A DNA stretch of 64,000 nucleotides, from assembly GCA_905178155.1 (NCBI GenBank), contig CAJINV010000018.1, forward strand, positions 407,028 to 471,027, given 5' to 3'. The notes under the pieces are model-generated. The model was not told where the DNA came from. It saw only the letters and a list, made by a program, of their open reading frames with translations, and searched no databases. Within the stretch, counting starts at the first letter, position 1. Each line of letters opens with the position of its first letter. Shown here piece by piece: positions 1 through 15,000 of this stretch. The DNA is from Amoebophrya sp. A120 (Eukaryota; Sar; Dinophyceae; Syndiniales; Amoebophryaceae). The translations under genes and the position numbers were made by a program.

Positions 1-3000
1 AGACGCTCATCAGCAAATCTCGCTCCTTCTTCAACCTGCCTAGTTCGATCTCGTCCACATTCACATCTTCATACCGCTCCAAGTAGTCGTCCAGCCGCTC
101 CACGCGTTTCTTGAAAACGTGCCGGAGGTACTGTCAAATGCAAAAGTGTCTGGGTCTGGAAGAATGCAGACTTGTCATGCATATTTTGTATGATGACTGA
201 TGCCTCCAATGCATGATCTAGCAACACAGATTTTTAGAGGGCTTCCTAATGCCTATTTCGCATGAGAAATGCCCTCTCAGCGTAACACAAACTGGAGTCC
301 TGTTGCTGGTCATGCAATACAGATTTTTTTGGAATCCAAAGAAAGCATTACAAGTTGCAATCTTCCAGTAGACCCAGACATTTTTGCAATCCATAGGTAT
401 ACCTGGTTCTGCATTCGGAGCTGATACTCCTTCAATCTCGCCCCCCTCTATCAAAGTGAAAAATCCCCCCTCCCCATATTGAAACGGAGATTTCAGTTGC
501 TGGATTTGTGTACACAGATCAGCTCTGTCTTGCTGTGAGGCACTGCAGACAAAGCCTAAGCCTGTGTAGGTTTGTTTTGATGTAGGTGCTTAGCATAGCA
601 GAGGCATGCCATGTAGCCGCAACAGCAAGACAAATCGCCCGCATAGGCCGTCGGATTCTTTGGATTTGCCCTCTTGCAAGAGCGACAGGATTTGTGGTCA
701 CAAATCAGCATCACAAATTTTTAGGAACATATTGTTCAATATGGGGAGGGGGGATCTTTCCTCACAATAGCCTCGGCTCCTGCACGATGGTCCGGACGAG
801 ATTGTGCTGCGGCTTGAACTATGCACTGCAAATATGTCTGAGTCTGGAAACTTGTGATGCAAGTCAGTCAATAACAAATGCACTGTAATTATGCGCCGCC
901 AAGCATGACAAGTTTTCTCGTGCTTCTGTGTTCTTGCGTATTCCACATGACAGGCGAGAGAAACTGTTTGTGGTCAACACGCAACACAGATTTAAGGGCC
1001 ATGCCAGATCAGCATGTGAAATTTCGCAACCCACCTCCAGACCCAGATCGATGTTTGCATTTCATATGAACAAGTTGTGGTCAGTCAAACCACTCAGGTC
1101 GAAGCTTGTGTATCCTGAGCAAAAATGTCTCCACCCAGAGTTGTCATGCAATTTTGCAGCTACAGGAAGATTTGTAATGCGCATCCCCATGAGAGACATT
1201 TCCAGTCACGTTTTGCACTTTGTAATGCTGTCGACAGGATGAGTAGATGGATTGGTGTTGCGGCTGTACTTGCTCGCCCGCACTACGATACAGAGACGAA
1301 CTTGTCATGCTTGACCCCCAAAACTTCTGGATTTGTGTTGCGAGATATCGCCCATCTTGACTCTGGTGTGGGGACGTTTTTACATAGGATATTGTGGTCG
1401 CCAAATTTACGTGTGCTGCCGCCGTGAAACGCGGAAAAATGGTGCTCGGAACAGCTACAGGCGACTGCTTTTGCTGCCCACCTGCAGCAGATGAAACAGG
1501 AGCACTCCGCTGCGCGAGCGGGACGCTGAGTAACCGCCAGAAGTCGTTTTTCACACCAGGAAGTAAACCACTACCGCCGGGCTTTGCTTGTTCGGCTGAA
1601 GCTGCTGCGCCGGCTCCTTGCGGCAGCGCTGCCGGCTGGCCAGCTCCTGCCAACCGCGCTTCTTCCTCTGCGATCAATGGTTTCATCTGCCGCTCTAGGT
1701 AATATGCATTGCAAATATGTCTGGGTCTGGAAGATTCTGAGACTTGGTTGGTTGGTTGGTTGGGTAGCGCCTGTCGCCGGTGCAGGTCCCGCCCTCCATC
1801 GATTGCGATCCGGAGTAGCCGGAACACAAGGCCCTAGTGGCGCAATCGATCGACGAAGCCCTATGCACGTTTTGCATGAGCCATGATGCACGTTTTGCAT
1901 GAGCCATGATGTCTGTGATGCATGCCCTAGCATCACAGATGTTTTGAGGGCATCTTGATGCCTATGTATTCCGCATGGCAAATGCCCTCTCCGCGTAGCA
2001 AAAATCGCATTCCCTTTGCTGCTCATACAATACAGATTTTTTTGGAATCCAAATGCAGCATCACAAGTTGCATTCTTCCAGAGCCAGACATTTTTGCATT
2101 TGATAAATAAAGCGGGTCGACCAACTGAACTGTGCTGTAAGCCTTGTCAAACAAACCACCGAAGGAATTCACGCAGGCTGGCGCCGCTTTGGACCCGTTT
2201 TCGATCGGGCGGCTGGTGATGTATGCAGTGGAAACAAATATGTCTGGGTCTGGAAGAGTCACGCTGTTTTTGCATGACACAGAAGGTCTGGCATGGAGGA
2301 TCTAGCATCACAGGTCTCGAGAAGCTTCCGCAATGCCGAATTCGCATGACAAATCCCCCATTTTGCTGGTAGAAAGTGGGCAGCTTTTGCTATCAATCTA
2401 TGCATGAGAGATTTTTCTGTGTTCTGAAATGCGCATCACAAGTTTGTGTTCTTCCAGACCCAGACATTTTTGCACTCCATATAATGTGCTTTGCGATCAG
2501 CGGCTCCTGCTCCATGATATGAATTGCAAAAGCATCTTCGCACTAGTGGTAATTGCATTACAAATTACCTCAGTATGAAAAACGGAACTTGTGATGCTGT
2601 TTTATCTTGGGATGGAGATTTGTGATGCACAATTGCAATTACTACGAGTGCCATACGTTTGCAATGCATACATGATCGCCCTCGCGAACTGTTGCAGCAC
2701 CTCCTTCACATCGGTCAAATACGCGATGGGGGCGTAGTTCGTCGTCTCCTCAGTGACGGTCGAAACCGCAGCGTCACCTCCAGTGCCCCCAGGTTGTAGT
2801 TGCTCCCCAGAAGCTCCACCTCCTGCTGTTGCGCCACTGCCACCCGGACTAGAACCGGACAGTAGCGACGCGGCGCTTCGGGTCTGCTCCACGGATTGCT
2901 TTTGCGGAAAGAACTTGTGCCAGGTTTTGTCCTTGTCCAAAACTTTCTGCCAGCAGGGCAACTCTCCTATGAACGCCTCAGGTTGGAAATCCTCAGAGTG

Positions 3001-6000
3001 GAAATAGTTTGTGATGCAGAAAAGCATTCCAGTTGAAGCGCCACTTCTAGGCGGCGCATGACAAATTTCCCGGGCAGCACGCAAAGCATGCCTGTCATGC
3101 TCGTCAACGCAAAGGGGTGCCCAATCCTCGTGCTAATCAGCACTCCTATTCTCAAACCCGTAGCAGGACAGTTGTCGGCTTCCATTGCGGCCTCTGCAAT
3201 ACAGTCTTTTTTGCGTCGCATTTCATGCATCACAAATTATTTCCACGTTGAGGATTTCCATTCTGAGGCGTTCATATCTCCCTCCACAGCGTCGGCCGCG
3301 GCGGCCCCCAGTTTTACTTCGTGCATACCGAAAAATAACAGCCGGAGGTTATTGAGATGAAAAATCCCCCCTCCCCATACTGGAAAGGTATGTTTCTAAA
3401 AATTTGCGCTGCTGATTTGTGGCCACAGATCCTGTCTCTCTTGCAAGAAGACAACTCCACAGGCACAGGCTCTGCCGCATTATGCAAGCGGTTTGTGATG
3501 CTGTTGCGCCTACAGCGTAGACGTTTCTCATGCTAAGTGCCTAGGCCAAAACCTCTCCACTCAGGCTTGGCAGGAGCCTGCAGTCCTCTACTGCAAGACA
3601 AACCTGATTTGTATACGCAAATCCAGCATCAGAAACTTCCGTTTGATATGGGGAGGGGGGATTTTTCCTTTTGATAGAGGTAGTTGTTCAGAGAAGCAGC
3701 GGTTTCGATCGCTTTGCTGCCCATCGGATTGTTATGCCCAGAAGTCCCCCTCGGATTCCTATTCGGTTCCTTCGCGCAGGCCTGGCCGATTTGCTCCAGT
3801 TTCACTTTGGATGCGATGACGTATTGGTGGAACCATTTCAGAAGAAACTCGTCCGTGATCAATTTCGTCAAGTCTTCATTTCTCGTATTTTCGAAAGATC
3901 CCCGTCGCTCGTCCAGCACATACCGGATGAAATGCGATCCGATGGTACTGTCTTCGAAGCTTGCGCGGAAGCTGTTTCGCCGCACTTCGTCCATCCAACT
4001 GAAGCCGAAGATGCTCGCAACCAAGACATATCAAATGCAAAAATGTCTGGGTCTGGAAGGTTGCAACTTGTCATGCTGGATTTGGATTCCACAATAAATC
4101 TGTACTGCATGAACAGCAAAAGAGGCCCAGTTTCTACTGCCGCGGTGAGAGGGCATTTCTCATGCAGTATAGGCATCAGGAAGCCCTCGCAAAATCTGTG
4201 ATGCTGGAGCATGCATCACAGACATCAGGAGTCATGCAAAATGTGCATGACAAACCTTGCACTATTCCAGACCCAGACATTTTTGCATTTGGTAAGACCT
4301 TCGCAGCGGAGCTCTGCTCGATTTGCTTCGCCGCGTCGCTCTGAAAGTCGGACAAAAGCTCCTCGTAGGCTACGTGGCTCTGGATCCTCTCGTGCACGGA
4401 GACGGACTGGTCCTCACAGACAAACAGCCCATCGATGTGATCATTCCTGTATTGGGGTGAATCCGGCCTCAAGGTCGTGCGTATCCTGAGTAAGAGCGTC
4501 CCCATACCAGAGTCAAGATGGAAAATCTGCTAGACAAATCAGGCAACTTTGGTTGGTTCGCATGACAAGTTTGTCCTCGTAGTGTAATCCTATTTAGGTA
4601 GTTCAGCAGCATCACAGATCTAGCATATCATGCAATTTAAATTTATAGCATCACAAATTCCAAAACACCACTAGAAAATGCTTCTCATGTGGCTTCGCAT
4701 GAGAGACTTTTTTGGCATGCAGATTTGCATGACAACGCTGGGGTGGGGATGTTTTTACTCAGAATAGTGCTTCCTGGTTGATCATCTCCCGCATACGGGT
4801 TCTGCAGGGGCTTGCACCGTATCCTGTGCAAAAGTATCGTATTCGGATAAATGCAAGCCTTGCATTACAAATATTTTTCTTAAGGTAAATCAGCATGACA
4901 AATTTCATTTCTCATGCTGAGGAAATTTGTAATGCATTTATACGAGTACGATGCTTTTGCAGTTCATACACCGGCCGTTGGTCGCGACATCGAGAATGTT
5001 GGTGAAGGTCCGCTGCACATTAACTACGCCGTCTTGCAGGTAAAGCGACCCTCTGGTCGGGCAAACCGCCAAAGCGGAGGCGTATCACATAGAAAAAAGC
5101 CGGCGGGGCATATTTGTAATGCAAAAATAAATACACAAAAAAATCTGTATTGCATATCCGAAACAGCATGCTATGAGGCCGCCCATGACAGATTTGTCTG
5201 TGTATCTATTTTTGCATTACAAATATGCCCTGCCAGCTTTTTTCTGTGGGATAAGGCGATGGCGATACCGGGACTGGCTTCGGGGCGGCGTTTCGGGCCG
5301 CCAGTTGTGGTATCAAATGTAAAAATGTCTGGGTCTGGAAGGCGGCAGCTTGTCATGGTAAATCTGAAGCATGCAAAAATCTGTGTTGCATGAGTGCCAA
5401 AAGCTGTCCACTTTTGACCAAGCTGGAAGGGAGTTTCTCATGCAGGTGAGGCATGGCAGAGACCTCGCAGAGCCTGTCATGCTAAGTCCCGCATTCCAGA
5501 CCTCATGGGTCATGGAAAATCTGCAAGTTTGAACTTTTCCAGACCCAGACATTTTTACAATCCATATGTGGTTTCCTGGAGCATCTCATCGAACAACCGG
5601 TCGGCACGCTGCACAAAGGTTTCATCCGAGTTCGTTAGATTCGGTTTGTAATAGGAATACCACATCCGCGAAAGCAAATACCGGTCCGAGATTCGACGCA
5701 TTGGAATCACGAGCGACGGGTTTGTCGCATAAAGAGCTGCGGACTTGCTCCTCGATCCAAGCAGGACCAAAGTCTCCGGGTCGGTCACTGGATTTTTGTT
5801 CACCATTTCCGCATTGACGAGTAGCCTCGCCGCAGTCGTGTCGCGCGTCGCGAGCAACCGGAAGTGCCAGTCGCGGAGCATTTCCTCTAGCTGCTCGAAA
5901 GAGTCCTCCGTAGACATGGGTGGTGGCGGAAAGCGTTTTCCGATGATCTGTCTTTTCGGAATTTCATGCTCGTTTTCCCTTTTCTCCCTCGCTTGCTGCA

Positions 6001-9000
6001 GGACTATTTTCGCCTGTACTTCCTTTCTGTTGATCCTTTGCAAGTTCTCGTTTTCCTTCGTGACAAAGTTCAAAATATCGAAAGGAAAAATCCCCCCTCC
6101 CCATATCGAAAACGAAACTTGTGATGCTGTATTTGAGGTCACAAATCAGATTTGTCTTGCTGGCGAGGACTGCAGGCCCATATCCGGCCTGAGTAGACAA
6201 GTTTTGGCCTGGGCGCTTAGCATGGCAGACGTCTACACTGTAGGAGCAACAGCATGACAAACCGCCTGTAGAATGTGGCGGAGCCTGTAGACTTGCCTTC
6301 ATGCAATACAGCGACGATTTGTGGTCTCAAATCTGCATCACAAATTTTCAGAAGTGTTCCGGTTTGGTATGGGGAGGGGGGATTTTTCCTCACAATACAA
6401 AAGCTCATCCAGATAGTCGATCAACTTGAAAATCTTCTGCAGAGTGCCACTAGGCGTTCCGTCAGCCGCAAACTCGTGACTTACTACCCGGTCCATAAAC
6501 TGGTAGTGCGGGGCTGTTTGCGACACCAGGTCGAAATGCCTTTTCAGAAACCCGGTCGGACCAAGCGCAGCCTTCATTTCAGCGAGGATATTGAGGTAAA
6601 CGTTTTCCAGCTCCGGGTAGTGTGCTTCCAGCACTCCTGCGCCGTGCTCTCCAGCAGCAGCACTAGTGTCAACATCTCTTTGATCGCAAGAAAAAAGTGT
6701 TACAGTTACACATTGTGTTGCAGGAGCCGCAAGACAGACAACCTTTGTCATGCAGGAAATGCTTGCGAGGTTCGTTTTCTACATATTTTCCCTTATGATC
6801 TTTGCATTACAAGTTTTCTCTGCCACACAGAGAAAATCTGTGATGCAGAAACTCCAACAAATGTGTAACTGTAACACTTTTTTCTTGTGATATCTTTGAT
6901 CGAATGGCAACCTCGTGAATGGGTTTAGAATCTCTACCGCATCGTCTTTGCTGAACTGATATCAAATGTGAAAATGTCTGGGTCTGGAAGAATGCGTGAT
7001 TTGTCATGCAGCTTTTCCATGACCCATGAAGCCTGGAATGCAGGACCTAGCATGACAGATTCTGCGCAATCTCTCTCATGCCTTTCCTGCATGAGAAACT
7101 CCCTCCCGACTTGGTCAAAACTGGACGACTTTTGGTAATCATGCAACACAGATTTTTGCATGCTTCAGATATAGCATGACAAGTTGCATTCTTCCAGACC
7201 CAGACACTTTTACATTTGATAACTGAAAAACTCCCTGGCTCCTCGCCAAAGCCGTCAGCTCCGGGTTGGTTTGGAACTCCATCTCCGCTCGATTTTTCAC
7301 CCGGACCGCCGTCTTCAACATCAGGTGCTCTGCGCCCTTGTAGATCTGTTTATCAAGCTGGTTTGAGCTAATAGGCATTGCGTCCTGCAGTCCGCGAGTG
7401 CCAATCCAGGGGGAAGCGGGGCCTCCTGTTTCGCCACCAGCACTTGATGCTTTCTCTTCGGCGGCCGCAGCATCCTGCAACCTCCGCGGCACCATCCCCA
7501 GCGGGTTTGGCTTCGCAATGTCAAGTATCAAATGTAAAAATGTCTGGGTCTGGAAGATTGCAACTTGTCATGCTAAATCTGCAGCATGCAAAAATCTGTG
7601 TTGCATGATTACCAAAAGTCGTCCAGTTTTGACTAAGTCGGGAGGTAGTTTCTCATGCAGGATAGGCATTAGAAAGGTCTCGCAGAATCTGTCATGCGAG
7701 GTCCTGCATTCCAGACCTCATGGGTCATGGAAAAGCAGCATCACAAATCGCGCACTCTTCCAGACCCAGACATTTTTACATTTGATATCAAGAGCATCCT
7801 CTGTAGCCGCGTAGCCCGCCGGATCGTTTTTGTACAAGAGGATCTTAAAGGTCTGCAAGTCCGTGCCCCGCCGTTCCTCCGCCCTGTTGTTCCACAAAAG
7901 CTCTCGAACCAGATTCTCCGGCTGCACCAGAATCTCTGCGGCAGGTTTGTCCGCGGACGTTTTGGCCGTCGGCGACTGGACCAGGACGTGGAAGAGCGAC
8001 TTGTGGAACTCAGGAGACTGGAGAAGTTCTTGTTGCTCTCTAGTACTTCTAGAAGCAGGTTGCTGTCCTCTCGCTGGCGATGTTGCAACCAATTTCTCCG
8101 GATGCAGAATTTCTTTCACCAGTTTCTCGTACTTTTCATTCTGGTATTCGTTTTGATCTTGACGAAAAACCATCCTGTGCAAAACTATCGTACTCGTATT
8201 GCAATCATGCATAATACAAATCTTTTGATTACGGTAAATCCGCATTACAAATTTTATTTCATCTCATGCTGCGGAAGTTTGTAATGCATGTATACGAGTA
8301 CGATACTTTTGCAGTTCATAAAAACCCCAACTAAACCGTATAACCCGCTCAGGTGTTACAATCTCAAACGTTACAATAGAATTTGGAAACCTGTGATGCA
8401 AGAGCGCATGATCTAGCCAACTCTCATAGGATTGCGCATGACAAGTTCTAGAGTCCTAATCCGCACTACAATCTGGCGAAATTTGTATTGCAGAAAGTGG
8501 AATGCTGTCTGAGTCTGTCATACTCATCATGCAACACAAATGCCAGATTCTATTGTAACGTTTGAGATTGTAACATCTGAGCAGGTTATAAACCGCAGAA
8601 CGACGGCTTGGTAGTAGCTGTACCTCGTGGGGAAGTGGTTGTAGTAGCAGGGGCATCAAATGTAAAAATGTCTGGGTCTGGAAGAATGCAAGATTTGTGA
8701 TGCAGGTTTTCCATGACCCACGAGGTCTGGAATGCGAGACCCAGCATGACAGATTCTTTGAGGTCTCTATCATGNNNNNNNNNNNNNNNNNNNNNNNNNN
8801 NNNNNNNNNNNNNNNNNNNNNNNNNNNNNNNNNNNNNNNNNNNNNNNNNNNNNNNNNNNNNNNNNNNNNNNNNNNNNNNNNNNNNNNNNNNNNNNNNNNN
8901 NNNNNNNNNNNNNNNNNNNNNNNNNNNNNNNNNNNNNNNNNNNNNNNNNNNNNNNNNNNNNNNNNNNNNNNNNNNNNNNNNNNNNNNNNNNNNNNNNNNN

Positions 9001-12000
9001 NNNNNNNNNNNNNNNNNNNNNNNNNNNNNNNNNNNNNNNNNNNNNNNNNNNNNNNNNNNNNNNNNNNNNNNNNNNNNNNNNNNNNNNNNNNNNNNNNNNN
9101 NNNNNNNNNNNNNNNNNNNNNNNNNNNNNNNNNNNNNNNNNNNNNNNNNNNNNNNNNNNNNNNNNNNNNNNNNNNNNNNNNNNNNNNNNNNNNNNNNNNN
9201 NNNNNNNNNNNNNNNNNNNNNNNNNNNNNNNNNNNNNNNNNNNNNNNNNNNNNNNNNNNNNNNNNNNNNNNNNNNNNNNNNNNNNNNNNNNNNNNNNNNN
9301 NNNNNNNNNNNNNNNNNNNNNNNNNNNNNNNNNNNNNNNNNNNNNNNNNNNNNNNNNNNNNNNNNNNNNNNNNNNNNNNNNNNNNNNNNNNNNNNNNNNN
9401 NNNNNNNNNNNNNNNNNNNNNNNNNNNNNNNNNNNNNNNNNNNNNNNNNNNNNNNNNNNNNNNNNNNNNNNNNNNNNNNNNNNNNNNNNNNNNNNNNNNN
9501 NNNNNNNNNNNNNNNATTTGTGATGCTGTGAACAGGATGAGCAGATGAATCTGTGATGCGGCTGCACTTGCTAACCTGCACTACACTGCAGAGTGCAACT
9601 TGTCATGCGTGACTCACAAAATCTCCTAGGTTTGTGTTGCAAAATCCCCATCCTGACTCTGGTGTGGGTACGTTTTTACTCAGGATACAGCAACGTGTTT
9701 CTTCAAAGTTTTCGGTAAGTAATCCTTCCGACGGAGAATTTGGATCGGGAACAGTGGCATCTCCGGAATCGCGTTGTCATAGGAAGTGAACCGGAGGAAT
9801 TTTTCCAAAACCTGTCTGTTCGTGATGACTTGGAGCTTTTTCGGTTGTTCCCTGTGTTCCACCTTCTCCCACTGCGGCCCCGTCGGAGCAGAGGTAGAAC
9901 CTCCGACCGACAAAGAGCCTGCAATTCCTCTTTCCCGCAGCTGTGACACGGACTTGTTGCTTTCTTTCAGAAAACTATTACTCGGCTCGAGCAAGCAGCC
10001 CATGTTATGGATTGCAAATATGTCTGGGTGTGGAAGGTGGCAACTTGTCATGGTAAATCTGAAGCATGCAAACATCTGTGTTGCATGAGTGCCAAAAGCT
10101 GTCCACGACTTTTGACCAAGTTGGGAGGTGGGAGTTTCTCATGCAAGATAGGCATGGCAGAGACATTATCGCAGAGTCTGTCATGCTAGGTCCCGCATTC
10201 CAGACCTCAGGGGTTATGGAAAATAAGCATGACAAGTTTACACTCTTTCAGACCCAGACATTTTTGCACTTGATACATGTTGATCGTGTGCAAAATGTGG
10301 ATCGTGTCGCCCTCTTTCAAACCTGCCTTTTTCGCCCAGCCATCGAAGTCGGACACTTTTGTGGTTTGTTGCTCTTTCAACTTCTTGATCAGAATCCGCC
10401 CGTGGTGCTGCGAGAAAAAGTCCTCCAACTCGGGCTTCTGACCCGCGATGTTCGCGATCTTTGGGCTGATACTGATATCGCCGTAGAGCTTCTGCAAATT
10501 CTCCTTGGTCGGCTCTTGAATTCCGTGAATTTGCTGGTCTAGGGAAAAGCTCGTGCCGAAATCGGATACAAACTCAAAGTATCAAGTGCAAAAATGTCTG
10601 GGTCTGGTGGAAGAGTGCCAGACTTGTCACACAGGTTTTCCATGACCCATGAGGTCTGGTATGTAGGACATAGCATGACAGATTCTGTGAGAGTTCTTTC
10701 AGGCCTATCCTGCATGAGAAACTGCCTCTCGATTAGGTCAAAAGTGGACAGCTTTTGGTAGTCATGCAACACAGATCTTTACATGATTCAGATTTAACAT
10801 GACAAGTTGCTATTCTTCCAAACCCAGACATTTTTGCATTTGATACGAAGTCCTCAATTCCGAGGCCAGACAGAAGCTCCGGACCGCTGATAGAAGTACT
10901 TCCCGGGTTGGTATGAAATGCAAATATGTCTGGGTCTGGAACAATGCAAGACTTGTCATGCAGATTTTTCATGACCCATGATGCCTGTAATGCATCACCT
11001 AGCATCACAGATTTTTAGAGGACTTCCTAATGCCTAGTCCGCATCAGAAATGCCCTCTCCATGTAGCACAAACTGGACCACTCTTGCTGATCATGCAACA
11101 CAGATTTTCTTTGAATGCAGAGACAGCATTACAAGTTGCAACCTTCCAGACCTGGACACATTAGCAATGCATAGTTGGTCATCTGTCTTGTGAAATCATA
11201 GGTCAACACGTCGAACTGTTTCTTGAATTCCTCTATCGCAAGAAAAAAGTGTTACAGTCACACATTGTGTTGCAGGCCAAGCAAGACAGACCAGCTCTGT
11301 AATGCCGGATACGCATAGAGGCCTCGTTTCATAGGTGTTTTCCCGTAGGATTTCTGCATTACAAGTTTTCTCTCTCATGCTGAGAAATTTGTGTTGCTGA
11401 ATTGACTACAAATGTGTAACTGTAACACTTTTTTCCTGGGATATCCTCGTCGTAATTCTTACTGTTCTTCATCAAATCTGTCAAAAGACACCGGTTCCCG
11501 AACCGGTTTATTTCGGAATTTATCAAATGTAAAAATGTCTGGGTCTGGAAGATTGCATGGTGGTCATGCTTGTCTGGCATGACTCTTAAATCTGTCATGC
11601 ACGTTGCCCAAGAGCAGCGTTTTTCTGTCATGCGGAGACGCAATTTGTCATGCAGAATAGGCAACACCCACAAGCTCAGAAATTTGTCATGCTGAGCCAG
11701 CACTTGAGGCCTCCTCATGCTACGCCACTCAGCATCACAAGTTTCCAGACCCAGACACTTTTACATTTGATAGAATTTTTATCCTTGTATTCCTCCAACC
11801 CAATCTCGAACTTCTCGAGCTTCTTGTATGGAAGTGTCAGAATCGAAATTGACAAAATCGAAAAATTTGTGATGCAGAAAATCGATACCAGTTGGCTCCT
11901 CAGTTTGTAAGTGGCGCATGACAAATTTCGGGAGCACTCAAATCCAGTCTGTCAAGCTGTTTGGGCAAAGAAGACTGCTCCTGTCATGCTACTGTGGCAG

Positions 12001-15000
12001 CACATTGCATACCCCTAAATAGGCTCACAATCGGTCTCGTTTGCCTGCTCCCCAATACAGGCCTCCAGTGCCCTACATTTTACGCATCACAAATTTTTCG
12101 ACTTTGTCGATTTCGATCCTGACAGTTCCATATCTTGTTGACTTCAACTTCGTTGTTCTTATTCTCCAACAAAAGGCTTTCGCGCGCGCTTTTGCTCATG
12201 AGGGCCAAGGGGAGCTTCTTGTAATTCGTACTGTGGTTCCAAATGGAGGAATAGGAAATTTGCTCCCCGGGAACGCCAGCTTTGCCGGGGCCGGTCTGCT
12301 TCAGCGTTACGGTCTATGAGGGTGCACAACTCCCCCTCCCCCTCAGTTGTATGGCGTGAACAGCAATACAAACACCAATACAGGTGGATGCTGTGCATGA
12401 CAAGTTCATGCACTCAGTATAGTATTGTTTGGGCTTCCTAAATTTGTAATGCAAACAGTGCCAGCACAAGGCAGCAAATGGGTTTGAGAATTTGCATGAC
12501 AAATGAGCAGCCAGGGGGAGGGGCGTTGTGCAGTGTCATACGGTCTGTTTGCTAGTCCAGACCGCACTGTCCGGGTGGCGCCACCCGAGCTCGGCTATAA
12601 CCTGCTCAGGTGTTACAATCCCAAGCGTTACAATAGAGTCTGGAATTTGTGTTGCAAGAAGTGCATTATCTAGCCAACTCTCATAGGATTGCGCATGACA
12701 ATCTGCGGAGTCCCAATCCGCACTACAATCTGGCGAAATTTGTATTGCAGAAAACGGAATGCTGTCCGAGTCTGTCATGCTCATCATGCAATACAAAACC
12801 CAGATTCGATTGTAACACTTGAGATTGGAACGTTAGACGAGGTCATATCGGCGAGAACCAGTTTCTCTTGCCAGGCGTCAGTCTTTTGCGGCTTTTCCGC
12901 GTCGTTGCGCTGCTCTTCGGTAAGATACTATCAACTGCAAAAATGTCTGGGGCTGGAAGAGTCGGGGCTTGTCATGCACATTTTGCATGATTGATCTTCC
13001 GTGAGGTCTGTGATGCTGGTTCTAGCATCACTGATTTTTTGAAATAAGCTTCTTGATGCTGATTACGCATGAGAAATGCCCTGCTCTCTGCGTGCCATGA
13101 GCTGACTCCTCTTGCTGCTCGTCATGCAACACAGACATTTTTGGAATCCGCAAACAGCATTACAAGTTCCACTCTTCCAGACCCAGACATTTTTGCAATG
13201 CATACATACCCCCGCAACGCGATCTTCGTCGCCGTGGCCAGCTCCCACTGCCTATCCCACAGAAAAAAGCGGGCAGGGCATATTTGTAATGCAAAAACAA
13301 ATACACAGAAAGATCTGTCATGGGTGGCCTCATAGCATGCTATTTAGGATATGCAATACAAGTTTTTTTGTCTATTTATTTTTGCATTACAAATATGACC
13401 TGCCAGCTTTTTTCTGTGTGATACTGCCCCGGATAGCCTTTCGACTGTGCTGGAGCGGCGAGAAACTGCCGGTTTCCTTGCTGGGGCTGTTGCGGCGTCT
13501 GCGGCTGCGGCTGCAACTTCCCCATGAGGTGTTGCTTCGGAAAAAGCGGCAACAGCTGCATGCTCTCTGCCGCAACAGCTGCATGCTCTCTTGGTTTCGA
13601 GAAAAATAGACCGAACCGCTCGCCAATGTTGGTAGGCGGTAGGTCCCCTTTGGTTTTCTTGACCAAGCCAGTGTCCGGGCAAAAATCAAATGCGCCGGGC
13701 GTAATAACCTCGTCATGAGTCACCACCCGTCCCTCCAAGGCCACTGCCAGCTTCAGCTCCTTGGAACCGTCCGGTTTCGTCCTGTACACATGTGCCTTTT
13801 CTGGCAGCTGCCCCTCGTGAGCAACAGCTGCATACGTAGTCGTATGGATTGCAAATATCGATCTGGCTGGTCTCAAAGCTTGTGCTGCTGAACTGTTGAT
13901 GATTCAATCACTTCCGAATTTTTATGCAACCAAGAACCATGACTAGAATTTTTGCACAGCGCTTTCTACTCTTCACACGCAGTCCGCATGAGTAGAAACA
14001 AACTGCGTTTTTGGATGACAAAGGGAGCTTCATCCACCGCTGCGACTTCTGGTTTTGTTGGTCATGCAACACAGATTGCACATCAGGACTTCATCTGTAT
14101 GACCAGTAATATTCTAAAAAGTTTTATCAACTTTCCACACCCAGACCAGAAGATAGTATTTGCATTTGATAAGTCCGCAGCAGTTGCAGGGGGCCAGGTC
14201 CGGCAAAGTCCAGTTCCGGGCTGACGTGGTAGTACATCGCGACGCGGTAAAACGCGTCTGTCGCTACCCCGCCCTGGTGGTGCTGCTTCCGAAACAATGG
14301 CTCCCAAAATTGCTTGATCTTGTTGCTCGTCCCCACGGGACCTCTCTTTGCGGTATCAGCAGGGTCCTCCTGCCACCCCACGGTGGGCATCCGGGCGTCC
14401 AGACGCTCCAGCGTGCTCATGTCGGTGATGAAACTGTTCCGTGCGGCATCGAACACCTGCAGGTAGATGTAGGACCCGGTTTGTTGCGAAATGGTGCTCT
14501 CGAGCCCGGTCTCGCTGAAAAACCGTCCCAGACAGGAGTCTTTCATCCTCGCCTTCCCTTTAGGCGAGATAATTTGCGACACTGCAATCGGAAGGGTTTG
14601 GTGGCTTTTCAGGTAATTTTCGTGCCCTGCTGTGTTACTATGTCCGGCGTTCAGCACCGGAAGTTCCGTCTCCAGAAGCCAGGCCTGCCCCAGCATCTCG
14701 GAGACCGTGACGGGCAGACCGAGCGGCTCGCCGCTGTCCTCGCACAGAAACTCGTGCTTTTTCCAGTTCACCGGCAGGAAGTTCGTGTTCTTATCGCCTA
14801 TGTACGGTTTTGTCGCCTGCTGGTCCGCGGTTCTCAGCTCGGGGAGCACCACGTGGGCAATCGGGGCGAGCTTTTGCGGACTGAACCCTAGCCAGTTGCG
14901 CTGCAGGTCCCATCGCGGTTCGCGCAGGAGCAGCAGGCGGCCTGGTTGCAGCTTGTTTGTCTTCAACTGGGAAATTGGCGGCTCCGGTCCATAATTTTGA

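Noticed and set aside
14160-14891. Plus-strand open frame
   Set aside because: Antisense to the 14172-15720 block, whose frame is confirmed by junctions on both sides.
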